The notes: generated from the letters alone by a model not told the origin. A stretch of DNA of 14,028 bases from Candidatus Uhrbacteria bacterium (GCA_011046145.1 DSBA01000084.1:1-14028); one strand, 5' to 3'. Positions 1 to 7,920 are shown, numbered from the stretch's first letter. Numbers and translations are program-made.

Positions 1-21
1 ACGCCGAATTCTCATGGTAAC

Positions 22-46
22 AGCTTAGCACACTTCGTGTGCTAAG
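22..46. repeat. Small perfect hairpin near the window edge
   Basis: A 10-bp perfect inverted repeat (GCTTAGCACA / TGTGCTAAGC) encloses a CTTCG loop. It lies downstream of the purM terminator, in a GC-rich noncoding stretch (about 47-110) that has further short self-complementary segments such as GCGGC/GCCGC at 72-90. There is no U-tract next to it on either strand, so it is not an obvious terminator. It may be a dispersed palindrome or the end of a structure belonging to a gene outside the window. Confidence 0.5.
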
Positions 47-114
47 CCCATTCATCCCCGTTCTCGGTCGCGGCTCGCTTCTCGCCGCTCCCTCCAATGG
101 GGTTTCCTGTAAGG

Positions 115-150
115 TATTAAAAATTAAAGAGCGGACATTGTCCGCTCTTT
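115..150 (-). terminator. Intrinsic terminator of purM
   Basis: An 11-bp stem (126-136 with 140-150, core GAGCGGAC/GTCCGCTC) has a 3-nt loop. In the minus-strand transcript it lies about 18 nt past the purM stop and is followed by a U-rich tail (TTTAATTTTTAAT). A shorter U run on the other side could make it partly bidirectional. Confidence 0.75.
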
Positions 151-167
151 TAAGTTTGAATTTTGAA

Positions 168-1385
168 CTAAAGTTTGATTATCCCTCCTTCCCTGAATTT
201 AGAATGAATCAGTACTTCACTGGTCTCGGACTTGATGGTCTGGCCAATAACTTGAGCTCTGATGCCGTCTCGATCTGCCTCCCTAATAATTTTCTGGGCG
301 CTGTTATGATCAGCGCAAACTAGTACCATGCCACAACCGCCGTGTAAGGTAGTATAAGCCTGTTTGTCTGACAGCTCCAAATCAGTTCCCCAAGAAAGTT
401 CTTGGGCCTGCAAAAGAACATCTGCTGGCGCAGGCATTTTGTCAAGCAAAGCACCAACACCTAACGGCAAAATTTCTTTGAATTTTACCATGCCGCCACC
501 CGTGATGTGAGCAATGCCTGTTATTTTGGCCAAAGGAAAAGCTTTAACGCTTCCATCAAGATTCCAGCCAATTAAACGGCAGACTGTCTTGGCATAACTG
601 ATTGACGGCACAGTCAATTTGCGGATAAAAACAAGGGCTGGCTTGTCAGTTTTTATTTTATTGATTTCCGGACCAAACTTTTGCAAAATCAGGTTGGTAA
701 AAAACGTTCCGCCATTACAGCGGTACCCCTGCTCCACAAAACCGACCACTGGCATGTCTGGCCTAATTTTTGAACCGTCCAGCAAAAGATGCTGGCAAGC
801 CAGTCCAAGGCAAGAAGCGCCCCAGGTCAGGATCAATTGGTCATCAGAGCCAGTATCGCAAAAAGCTGTGATACTGTGCTTCATGATCGCGACTTCGCCA
901 GTAATGTTGACCAAATTAGCCTGTTTCAAGGCCTGGCCATAGCCCTGCATCATAGCTTCAAACAATGGCAAATTCTGCTTGGTGATTTTTTTGACCTGGA
1001 TCTCATTGTCAATAACGCAAGGCAACCGGCCAGAACGGGCAAAATCATCAGCAGTCATGGCAATGATCTCCCAGCCCAAGCCGCGAAACACTTCAGGAGT
1101 GCCGACCAGAGTGAAAAACTGGGGTTTGCCGCCAGCGCCGTCATTTTCCACTTCTTCAGCCATGGTCCAGTCAACAACCCTGCCTTTTTTAATTTCAATT
1201 TGCCGCATCATTTCTAAGACGTGAGATTGCCAGAGAAAACCAACCGGCCCCCTAAAATTGGCGGGCTGATGGGCAATTACCCTGACTGCTTTGCAGTTTT
1301 TATGGCTTTGGAAACAAATATCCTTGGCCAGTTGCGATGCCTGATCGCCAGGATCAATCACTTCCTCTTTGTACTTGTCTGTCAT
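168..1385 (-). CDS. purM: Phosphoribosylformylglycinamidine cyclo-ligase (AIR synthetase), divergent
   Basis: PurM closes FGAM to aminoimidazole ribotide using ATP, step 5 of purine synthesis, in the cytosol. Visible family signatures in order: an N-terminal Tyr-Lys...Val-Asp block (residues 5-14); DGAGGK at 82-87 in place of the usual DGVGTK; the IIAMTADDFARSG helix (107-119) matching the family's VAMxVND segment; a GE(V/T)A-like motif at 163-166; the Gly/Asn-rich GFVEQGYRCNGG at 215-226, corresponding to SSGxHSNG; HITGGG at 293-298 with the LPxGxGAxxD segment (307-315); and the C-terminal GCGMVLV...VIGQ block (350-382). At 405 residues it is longer than typical PurM (about 345), mainly through extra sequence at about 20-80 and in the C-terminal half. 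Several consensus residues are altered. The start follows a strong AGGAGG site. It has its own promoter, downstream of the purL terminator. A PurM-superfamily relative with a shifted role is possible, but the pur context favours AIR synthetase. Confidence 0.85.
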   Translation of the reverse strand: MTDKYKEEVIDPGDQASQLAKDICFQSHKNCKAVRVIAHQPANFRGPVGFLWQSHVLEMMRQIEIKKGRVVDWTMAEEVENDGAGGKPQFFTLVGTPEVFRGLGWEIIAMTADDFARSGRLPCVIDNEIQVKKITKQNLPLFEAMMQGYGQALKQANLVNITGEVAIMKHSITAFCDTGSDDQLILTWGASCLGLACQHLLLDGSKIRPDMPVVGFVEQGYRCNGGTFFTNLILQKFGPEINKIKTDKPALVFIRKLTVPSISYAKTVCRLIGWNLDGSVKAFPLAKITGIAHITGGGMVKFKEILPLGVGALLDKMPAPADVLLQAQELSWGTDLELSDKQAYTTLHGGCGMVLVCADHNSAQKIIREADRDGIRAQVIGQTIKSETSEVLIHSKFREGGIIKL

Positions 1386-1407
1386 TTCATCCTCCTTTTT
1401 TGTTTTT

Positions 1408-1449
1408 CAAAGTTAAAAAATTAAAAATCGCTCCCCTTGGACGACTTTG
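1408..1449 (-). promoter_or_regulatory. purM leader: G-rich-loop hairpin with a competing pairing
   Basis: In the minus-strand transcript, AAGUCG and CGAUUU (1442-1447 with 1425-1430) form a 6-bp stem, including one G-U pair that exists only in this sense. The loop contains AAGGGGA and is followed by UUUUAAUUUUUU. A CAAAGU segment (1444-1449) overlaps the 5' arm and is perfectly complementary to ACUUUG (1408-1413) near the ribosome site, so the two pairings exclude each other. The purN leader has the same order of parts. A regulatory role is inferred. Confidence 0.4.
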
Positions 1450-1466
1450 TTATTTTTTCTAATTTA

Positions 1467-1495
1467 ACAATATTAAATATTTATCTGCCTGTCAA
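1467..1495 (-). promoter_or_regulatory. Sigma70-type promoter of purM
   Basis: On the minus strand a perfect -35 TTGACA (1490-1495) is followed by 17 bp and TATTGT (1467-1472) as -10. It starts directly past the U-tract of the purL terminator, which fits a separate purM transcript. Confidence 0.65.
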
Positions 1496-1536
1496 ATAAA
1501 AAAGAAAAGCCCCCTGATCGCAAGATCAGGGGGCTT
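1490..1536 (-). terminator. Intrinsic terminator after purL
   Basis: A 13-bp perfect stem (1507-1519 with 1524-1536, core GCCCCCTGATC) with a 4-nt loop is followed in the minus-strand transcript by TTTTCTTTTTT. It lies about 20 nt past the purL stop. This is one of the strongest terminators in the window and separates purL from purM. Confidence 0.9.
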
Positions 1537-1555
1537 GGTTAAACCTCCTTGTAAT

Positions 1556-4500
1556 TTATTTTTGTTCGGCACACCACTTGTAGGCGTTCTGGAAAAGTTT
1601 GAGCCAGGGCGAAGCCGGCAACATCTGCCAGTCTTCGGGCAAGTAAGGCCATTGCCAGAGCAAAGTCATTCTTTCCGGATGCTCCATGAAAGCCAAATGG
1701 CGGCCAGTGGGATCGCACAAGGCAGTGATGCCAAAAAGCGATCCGTTGGGGTTAAATGGATAGGTCTCGGTTTCCTGTCCATGGTCGTCAACAAAACGAA
1801 TCGGCGCCAGATTTTGATCAATGATCTGACCAAAAATCTGATCATCAGGCGCGTGAAAGCGGCCTTCGCCATGAGCCACGATGGCTGGCAGAATTGAACC
1901 AGTCATGCCTTGGAGCATGATGGCCGGCGAATCAAAAATTTTGACTGCCGGCATTCTGGATTCAAACCGGCCGGAAAAGTTGCGGACAAAGCGCGGCTGT
2001 TTGGCTAGTTCAATGCCTGACCAAGGCACCCAGCCCATCAAAGCCATGACCTGGCAACCATTACAGACTCCCAGGCTAAAGGTGTCAGGCCGTTGATAGA
2101 AGTTTTTAAATTCCACCAAAGCCTTGGCATTGAAACGAACCGAACCTGCCCAACCTTTGCCAGCATCAAACACGTCAGCAAAAGAAAATCCGCCGACAAA
2201 AGCGATTCCCCGAAACATTTCCATGGAAATCCTGGCGCTGATAATATCGCTCATGGTCACGTCCCAGGGTTCAAACCCGGCCAGATAGAACGACACTGCC
2301 ATTTCCTTGTCCCCGTTAGAGCCTTCTTCCCGCAAAATAGCCACTTTGGGCTTGTTTTTAGCCTTGAGTATTTTTTGCCAAACAGGTTGGGGAATAAAGC
2401 TCAATTCATAAAACGCGCCTGGCCGCTCATAGCAGGTCTCTTTTCCTTGCTCAATACAAACTAGATTGGCCTGCAATTTTTCCAGCTGATAACTGGTTTC
2501 CTGCCAAACGCCGCGCAAAGTCGGCATGACTGCCCAGAAAAATTGTTTGGTGTTGTTATTAAGAGAGATTTCCAGGTCAGCGCTGGTTTTGCCAATGACG
2601 TGACAGCAACCGCTCAAACCATGTCGCCGCAAAATGCCACGAATAGCGCGCTCATCTTTAGGCAGGTACTCAATAACCAAGCCCAATTCTTCATTAAAAA
2701 GGTACTTGAGCCAGTCACAACCTGCCTTCTGCCGGAAATCCAGATCCAAGCCGCAGTTGCCGCTAAAAGCCATTTCCAGCAAAGTGGTGATTAAACCGCC
2801 ATCTGAACGGTCATGGCCAGCCAGAATTAAGCTGCGGTTGATCAGTTTTTGCATGGCTGCAAAAGCCTGGCGCAACAGATCAGCATCTTCAACGTCAGGG
2901 CACTGGTTGCCGGCTTGCTTAAAAACCTTAGCCAGGGTACTAGCGCCCAAACGCTGGTTGCCTTTAGCCAGGTCAATAAACATAAGTTTGGACTCGCCTG
3001 GCCTTTTCAGATCAGGTGTGATTTTTTTCCTGATGTCTGGCATGGGCGCGTAAGCAGACATCACCAAAGTACCAGGCGCTTTGACCATTTCCGTAGTTTT
3101 GTCAGCTAAAGGCACTTTGGCAGCCATGCTCAAGGAATCTTTACCGCCGTCAATGACTGGTCCGGCCAGCTTTATGAGAAACTCGCTCAAGGCTTTAGCC
3201 GCGTCATAAAGCCGGGCGCCTTCGTCATCAACTTTGGCTGCCCACATCCAGTTGGCTGAATAACGAATCTCTTCCCAAGAGGAAATCAATGCCCAGCAAA
3301 GATTGGTCAGAGATTCAGCCGTTGCCATACGAGCCATGGCTTTGGGATTTAGCAGTTCTAAAATCGGTTTTTCGCCAATGGCTGTCGCTGCCCCAGTCAA
3401 GCCGAAGTGGGTTTGGGCCACCACAGCCATGTCTGACAAAGCCAGTTGCAAAGGTCCAACCCGCTGAGCCTGGGCAATCAAGCCGCTAACTGAATTGTCA
3501 ACTTTATGAACTGCCCAGCCTTTATCAGCCACGCTCAAGTCGCGCAAGACCCGATCCAAAGCCAAACCCAAGGTTAAACCTTTAGGCAGCTTCAATGGCT
3601 GCAATTGCTGTTTTTGCCGGGTGAACGAAAACTTTTTTTGCGGTACTTCACCAAAAAGGTATTTCAGGGCCAGGTCAACAGGCATACTGCCATCCGCATC
3701 TTCCAAGCGAATACTCTCATCGCCAGTAATCTTGCCGACCACGGCATAAGGGCATTTTTCCCGCTCGCAGATGGAGATAAACAAAGGCAGATTTTCAGGT
3801 TTGACTGTAATAAAATACCTTTCCTGGGATTCGTTGCCCCAAATTTCTCGGGGCGACAAAGTCGGATCGCCCAAAGGCAAGGCTGAAATTTTAATCAGCC
3901 CACCAGCAGGATCAACGCCTTCTGGAATGGCATTGCAGTTGCCGCCGGCTCCAAGATCATGGATGGTTTCAATGATGTTATTCTCGCCCATGGCAATGCA
4001 GGCATTAATGACGCGTAAATCTTTTTGCTGCATTTCCGCGTCGCCGCGCTGCACTGCGTCAAAATCCAGACCAGCCGTATTATCGCCTTGCAGCATGCTG
4101 GAAGCAGCGCCGCCACCCATGCCAATGCGGTAATTAGGACCGCCCAGGATAATGACTTTCTCGCCAGCCTCGGGCTCGTTTTTCTTAACATGCTCTTGCC
4201 TCATGACGCCAATACCGCCAGTAAACATAATGGGTTTAAACCATGCCCTACGCTGATCAGCAACTCGCTGGTCATAGGAACGAGCAAAACCAATAATCAC
4301 TGGCTCGCCTATCTTGTTGCCATAATCAAACCCGCCATTGCTTTCCTGCAAAAGAATTTGCAGAGGCGTAGCCAGATTAGGCACCAAGCCCAGGCTTTTG
4401 TCTTCCCAGGGCAAATCATAGCCAGAAATCCACAAACCGCCGACACAAAAGCCAACTGTGCCAGCAATCATTAAACCGCCACGGCCAACTGCCTGAATGT

Positions 4501-5452
4501 CGCGAATGCGGCCGCCAGTGCCGGTTTCAGCGCCAGGAAACGGCGCCACTCCAGACGGGAAATTGTGGGTTTCAGCAGTGAAGATGATGTGGTAAAAAAG
4601 CTTTTGTCTGCTAAATGCCGATGGATTGTCTGGACTTTGCGGCAAAATCGTAAAACAGTCATAGCCTGCAACTGCCGAAGAGTTATCATGGAAAGCAATC
4701 ACGCTCTTGCCCGGCATTTTTTTCCAAGGCGCCATCACCAGTTCCAGTAGGGTCCGCGACATTTTACGGCCGTCAATAATGATCTGGCCTTTGAAAAAAT
4801 GATGCCGCGAATGCTCAGAATTGGCCTGGGCCAGCTGGAAAAGTTCCACGTCAGTGGGATTGCGCTTTAACTTGCTTCCAAAAAGATCCAGATAATAAGC
4901 AAAATCCTGTTCGTCCATGCCCAGGCCGTATTTTTTGTTGGCCTCTTTGAGCGCCTCAATTCCCTGTTTTATCAGAGGAATGGTGCGCACAGGTTCGGGC
5001 CGCAGGTCTGTGGCAAACGTTTTCAGTGGCTCGGAATAAGGGCGCTCGGTCATGCGGTCATAAAGCGCTGCCACGAACTGTGGCGTAATTTCCTGCCCGT
5101 CAGGCAAAAAATAGCGCCGCGACATTTCAATACGCGTAACCTTGGTGATGCCGCAGGCGCGACAAATGGCGCAAGCATTGGTTGACCAGGCAGTAGTAAA
5201 ATTGTTATTGGGTCCGACTTCTACCACATTATCCTGGCCCAGAAAACTTCTAGGACTAAACTTCTCCTGTTCAAATGTTTCCGCCAAGAGCCACTTTAAA
5301 GTGGCCAATTCGTCCGGGGTTAGTGGCGAGCTTGTTTCCACATTGAAACAAGCTTCGGTTTGCAGGCCCAGAAGATCAAACTGATCTTCCAAAGCCTGGG
5401 CTTGGTCGGCTCGGATCACTCCTTGCCTGTAAAAACGTTGCAGTTTCGCCAT
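1556..5452 (-). CDS. purL: Phosphoribosylformylglycinamidine synthase, large single-chain form
   Basis: PurL makes FGAM from FGAR, glutamine and ATP (step 4 of purine synthesis). At 1298 residues it is the full-length fused type in which the glutaminase (PurQ-like) part is C-terminal, as in gamma-proteobacteria and eukaryotes. Visible parts: N-terminal region about 1-150; linker with QANSEHSRH (209-217); first synthetase half with TAETHNFP (292-299), the PGAETGTGGRIRD segment (306-318), GGIG (412-415) and GGGAAS (446-451); second half with GGKDSLSM (769-776) and HDRSDGGL (880-887); class I glutaminase from about 1035 with GVCNGCQ (nucleophile Cys1130) and the triad His1258/Glu1260 in MEHPER. 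All key glutaminase residues are present, so it needs no separate PurQ or PurS. An AAAGGAGA ribosome site overlaps the upstream purN stop, indicating translational coupling. Base composition is visibly more GC-rich than in ftsH or the 8.3-9.5 kb gene. Confidence 0.97.
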   Translation of the reverse strand: MAKLQRFYRQGVIRADQAQALEDQFDLLGLQTEACFNVETSSPLTPDELATLKWLLAETFEQEKFSPRSFLGQDNVVEVGPNNNFTTAWSTNACAICRACGITKVTRIEMSRRYFLPDGQEITPQFVAALYDRMTERPYSEPLKTFATDLRPEPVRTIPLIKQGIEALKEANKKYGLGMDEQDFAYYLDLFGSKLKRNPTDVELFQLAQANSEHSRHHFFKGQIIIDGRKMSRTLLELVMAPWKKMPGKSVIAFHDNSSAVAGYDCFTILPQSPDNPSAFSRQKLFYHIIFTAETHNFPSGVAPFPGAETGTGGRIRDIQAVGRGGLMIAGTVGFCVGGLWISGYDLPWEDKSLGLVPNLATPLQILLQESNGGFDYGNKIGEPVIIGFARSYDQRVADQRRAWFKPIMFTGGIGVMRQEHVKKNEPEAGEKVIILGGPNYRIGMGGGAASSMLQGDNTAGLDFDAVQRGDAEMQQKDLRVINACIAMGENNIIETIHDLGAGGNCNAIPEGVDPAGGLIKISALPLGDPTLSPREIWGNESQERYFITVKPENLPLFISICEREKCPYAVVGKITGDESIRLEDADGSMPVDLALKYLFGEVPQKKFSFTRQKQQLQPLKLPKGLTLGLALDRVLRDLSVADKGWAVHKVDNSVSGLIAQAQRVGPLQLALSDMAVVAQTHFGLTGAATAIGEKPILELLNPKAMARMATAESLTNLCWALISSWEEIRYSANWMWAAKVDDEGARLYDAAKALSEFLIKLAGPVIDGGKDSLSMAAKVPLADKTTEMVKAPGTLVMSAYAPMPDIRKKITPDLKRPGESKLMFIDLAKGNQRLGASTLAKVFKQAGNQCPDVEDADLLRQAFAAMQKLINRSLILAGHDRSDGGLITTLLEMAFSGNCGLDLDFRQKAGCDWLKYLFNEELGLVIEYLPKDERAIRGILRRHGLSGCCHVIGKTSADLEISLNNNTKQFFWAVMPTLRGVWQETSYQLEKLQANLVCIEQGKETCYERPGAFYELSFIPQPVWQKILKAKNKPKVAILREEGSNGDKEMAVSFYLAGFEPWDVTMSDIISARISMEMFRGIAFVGGFSFADVFDAGKGWAGSVRFNAKALVEFKNFYQRPDTFSLGVCNGCQVMALMGWVPWSGIELAKQPRFVRNFSGRFESRMPAVKIFDSPAIMLQGMTGSILPAIVAHGEGRFHAPDDQIFGQIIDQNLAPIRFVDDHGQETETYPFNPNGSLFGITALCDPTGRHLAFMEHPERMTLLWQWPYLPEDWQMLPASPWLKLFQNAYKWCAEQK

Positions 5453-5465
5453 TTACTTTTCTCCT

Positions 5466-6170
5466 TTAGTTTTTCTGTTGATCCAAAATCTTTTTGGCTG
5501 CCAAGCGCACAGCGCAAGGCAACATCATCCATTCAAAAGGCAGTACGATCTGTTGCAACTTTTTAGCCATATCTTCATCACTGCATTGGTATGTCCCAGC
5601 TACCCAGAATTGAACTAGGTCTGATGGAATCTCCACCTGCGCACGTAAAAGTTCTTTGCCCTGGTCATACTCTGCAACAGCTTCATGAACAGTCGGCGTG
5701 GTAAAAAAGCGACCAGTTGCCTTGGCCATGCCGCGTTCAACCAGATCTTTAATTTCATTCAGGACATGAAGATGGACAGTAAGTCCATACATACCTTGTC
5801 CGCCATGCTTACGCGGATCCGCGGGATGAATGTTGTACATAGGGATTTTATAAGGAATGCCCCTGGTGACAAGACATTCCGGCACTCTGACGATGCAACC
5901 GACTAAAAAAATCAGGTCAGTACCGCCAAGGGAATACAAAGCCGCTGACAGTTCTTTAACAGGCAAAGCCTTGCGCTGCGGCAGCACAACCTTAGAACGA
6001 ATGTCTAGAGCAGCCGCCTTTCCAAGGCACCCAGCGCCTTCTTTGGTGCTAATCAAGACGGCTTCCTTAATTTCCGGAAGCCAGCCATTTTTCCAGGCTT
6101 TGGCAATGGATTCAAAATCCGTGCCGCTGCCTGACGCAATACATGCCAATCTCAACTTTCTTTCTGCCAT
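5466..6170 (-). CDS. purN: Phosphoribosylglycinamide formyltransferase (10-formyl-THF dependent)
   Basis: PurN transfers a formyl group from 10-formyltetrahydrofolate to GAR, giving FGAR (step 3), which PurL uses next. Sequence support: an N-terminal ASGSGTDFE phosphate-binding loop (12-20) matching the family ASGxGSN motif; the NIHPADPRKHGG segment with Asn113 and His115; a GMYGLxVH stretch (126-133); and Asp169 in AEYDQG. These correspond to the Asn106/His108/Asp144 catalytic trio of E. coli PurN. Relative to that enzyme, about 18 extra residues lie between His115 and Asp169 (around 137-157). A C-terminal tail of about 50 residues follows the catalytic core. Total length is 234, against about 212 in E. 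coli. The start has a GGAG-type ribosome site about 10 nt upstream. It is the first gene of the purN-purL unit, with a 13-bp gap to purL. Confidence 0.93.
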   Translation of the reverse strand: MAERKLRLACIASGSGTDFESIAKAWKNGWLPEIKEAVLISTKEGAGCLGKAAALDIRSKVVLPQRKALPVKELSAALYSLGGTDLIFLVGCIVRVPECLVTRGIPYKIPMYNIHPADPRKHGGQGMYGLTVHLHVLNEIKDLVERGMAKATGRFFTTPTVHEAVAEYDQGKELLRAQVEIPSDLVQFWVAGTYQCSDEDMAKKLQQIVLPFEWMMLPCAVRLAAKKILDQQKN

Positions 6171-6195
6171 GTTTCCTTCTCCTTTTTTCTCGTTC

Positions 6196-6223
6196 CTTAA
6201 TCCTTATTTCTTAATCCTTAATT
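6196..6223 (-). repeat. Heptamer tandem repeat in the purN leader
   Basis: Four contiguous 7-bp units read CTTAATC, CTTATTT, CTTAATC, CTTAATT on the plus strand (RATTAAG-type in the purN sense), ending about 25 bp before the purN start. The 28-bp block matches the one in front of ftsH at 12100-12127 with one mismatch, but in the opposite orientation relative to the gene. It lies between the purN promoter and its ribosome site. Confidence 0.8.
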
Positions 6224-6262
6224 CTTGCTAATTTTCAAAGTCCTATATATCTAAAAATTAAA

Positions 6263-6287
6263 AAATTGTCCCCCTCAAAGACAATTT
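6263..6287 (-). promoter_or_regulatory. purN leader hairpin with G-rich loop
   Basis: A perfect 8-bp stem (AAATTGTC / GACAATTT) encloses a 9-nt loop that reads TTTGAGGGG in the purN sense and is followed by a T-rich tail (TTTAATTTTTAG). A GGACTTTGAAAA block comes shortly after (plus-strand 6233-6244). The purM leader has a similar hairpin, loop, tail and ACTTTGAAAA block. It may act as an attenuator or protein site; this is inference. Confidence 0.5.
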
Positions 6288-6301
6288 CTTTATTTGCCTT
6301 A

Positions 6302-6329
6302 AATTTAACATTTTCAACATAATTGTCAA
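6302..6329 (-). promoter_or_regulatory. Probable promoter of purN-purL
   Basis: On the minus strand a perfect -35 TTGACA (6324-6329), 16 bp and TAAATT (6302-6307, 4 of 6 matches to TATAAT). It would give a leader of about 120-130 nt holding the hairpin and the heptamer repeats. Confidence 0.5.
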
Positions 6330-6393
6330 ACATTTTCATAATGGAAGTAACATTCCTTCTTTTAGCTCGTCATAATATATAGAGAGCCATGAA

Positions 6394-6422
6394 TTGCCTA
6401 AATTAATAATAAGCTGTAAAAT
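6394..6422 (+). promoter_or_regulatory. Probable promoter of the secreted repeat protein
   Basis: TTGCCT (6394-6399), a 17-bp spacer and TAAAAT (6417-6422) fit a sigma70-type promoter. Transcription would start near 6429, giving a leader of about 28 nt without a recognisable Shine-Dalgarno site. It is divergent from the purN promoter about 65 bp away. Confidence 0.5.
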
Positions 6423-6456
6423 AAACAATATATAATTAATTATTAACTTAAAATCT

Positions 6457-7920
6457 ATGCTCAAAAAACTACTTTTAGGCAGTGTCATGGTTATTTTTGT
6501 ACTAGGTTTGCTGCCGCTTTCAGCCTCGGCTTGTTCCAGTGAATTAAAAGCCGGGTCTTTAATTAAAGCTGGCTATAATTCAGTCTATTACTTTGGGGCT
6601 GATAACAAAAGATATGTTTTCCCTAATGAAAAAACTTACAAAACCTGGTTTGTCAGTTTTAATACCATAATCACAATCAGCAATGAGCTTTTGGGTGAAA
6701 TTCCCATCGGCGGCAATGTTACATATAAGCCAGGGAAAAAATTAGTCAAAATAACTACTGATCCCAAAGTTTATTATGTTGACAAAGCAGGAACCTTAAG
6801 GCATGTATCCAGCGAAGCATTGGCCAAAGAATTATGGGGAACGACCTGGTATAAATTAGTTGATGATATTCCGGATCCGTTTTTTGTAAACTATAAAATC
6901 GGCCAACCCTTAGAAGAGCCAGAACTGCCAACAGTTGAAGCAGCCTATTCTATTAACCAGGACAAAACTTTATCCGACCAACCAGATCCGACCGGCGATC
7001 AGTTAAGCGCCATTAATTTGAGCGGCAAGTATGATTCCAGTTTGGGCAAAGTTTTATTAAACTGGAGTGTCACCGGCATGTCAGCGCCTAAAGGCTATAA
7101 AGTTGTCCGTTCAGCTTCTCCCAGCCCTGTTTATCCGGGCAATGAATACCATTACTTATCCGATCCCAAAGCTCGTTCTGATAAATGGGCTGGCTTATCC
7201 AGCGGCAACCATTATTTCCGGGTCTGCGAATACCTTGAAGGCAAATGCGGCATTTATTCCAATGAAATAATCGTCAATGTGCCAAGAACAACAGCTGACA
7301 ACTCCAATGGCTCAATTGAATTAATCGGCTCATGGAACTCTGACAAAAATAAAGTCATTCTGCAATGGAAACCAATAGACCTTTATTCTGCCAAAGGATT
7401 TAAGGTTGTAAAATCAACTGCTGCCAATCCTGTTTACCCTGGCAATGACTATCATTATCTTTCAGACTCAGCTGCCCGTTCTGATGCCTGGACGGGCTTA
7501 GCGCCAGGTACTTATCATTTCCGGGTCTGCGAATATTTAGGCGGCAGCTGTGGCAAATACTCAAATGATGTCACTGTGACTGTCCCCGGCGCAGTCACTG
7601 ATACTTCCAACGGTTCAATCAATTTAATAGGCTATTATGATGAAACTTATAATAGAATTATACTAACCTGGCAATCAAATTATAGCATTTACAATGGCAT
7701 TAAAATCGTAAAATCAACCGAACCAAATCCTGTTTATCCTGGCAATGATTACCATTATCTATCAGGGGAATACTTACTTACTGAATATTCTCAAGATCCT
7801 CCTGGCGGAACTGACATTTGGAAAAATTTAGATCCCGGGACTTACCATTTTAGAGCCTGTGAATACCTTGGCGGTTCTTGCGGCATTTATTCTAATGATA
7901 TAACAGTCACGGTTCAATAA
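6457..7920 (+). CDS. Secreted protein: FPNEKTY-type domain plus three cysteine-paired beta repeats
   Basis: The 487-residue product starts with a signal peptide (KK, hydrophobic 5-20, then LSASAC at 21-26). Cleavage before Cys26 is likely, by signal peptidase I after ASA or, less convincingly, as a lipoprotein since -3 is Ala. Residues about 31-150 form a domain with YYFGADNKRYVFPNEKTYKT (44-63), a TTDPKVYYVD strand (100-109) and a DDIPDPFFVNY end (136-146). I recognise this domain from Patescibacteria exported proteins but know no function for it. A Glu/Pro-rich linker (150-184) leads to three repeats at about 185-276, 286-377 and 386-487. Each has an NPVYPGNDYHYLS-like segment and a FRxCEYLxGxCG motif (C257/C264, C358/C365, C468/C475), followed by a YSN strand. 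Length and beta pattern resemble fibronectin type III or Ig-like modules. The third repeat has an insertion at about 437-453. There is no C-terminal anchor or sortase motif. No Shine-Dalgarno site precedes the ATG. Likely a cell-surface or adhesive protein (inference). Confidence 0.85.
   Translation: MLKKLLLGSVMVIFVLGLLPLSASACSSELKAGSLIKAGYNSVYYFGADNKRYVFPNEKTYKTWFVSFNTIITISNELLGEIPIGGNVTYKPGKKLVKITTDPKVYYVDKAGTLRHVSSEALAKELWGTTWYKLVDDIPDPFFVNYKIGQPLEEPELPTVEAAYSINQDKTLSDQPDPTGDQLSAINLSGKYDSSLGKVLLNWSVTGMSAPKGYKVVRSASPSPVYPGNEYHYLSDPKARSDKWAGLSSGNHYFRVCEYLEGKCGIYSNEIIVNVPRTTADNSNGSIELIGSWNSDKNKVILQWKPIDLYSAKGFKVVKSTAANPVYPGNDYHYLSDSAARSDAWTGLAPGTYHFRVCEYLGGSCGKYSNDVTVTVPGAVTDTSNGSINLIGYYDETYNRIILTWQSNYSIYNGIKIVKSTEPNPVYPGNDYHYLSGEYLLTEYSQDPPGGTDIWKNLDPGTYHFRACEYLGGSCGIYSNDITVTVQ

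Noticed and set aside
39..323. Plus-strand open frame covering the GC-rich left edge and the purM 3' end
   Set aside because: It runs through the purM terminator hairpin and antisense to PurM, with no family signal.
1535..5384. Many open frames opposite to or overlapping purL
   Set aside because: They are shadows of a GC-richer long gene. None has a recognisable domain or ribosome site, and PurL motifs are intact throughout.
6476..6534. Lipoprotein reading of the secreted protein signal peptide (Cys26)
   Set aside because: The residue at -3 is Ala, not Leu/Val/Ile, so the lipobox is poor. Ordinary signal peptidase I cleavage after ASA is at least as likely.
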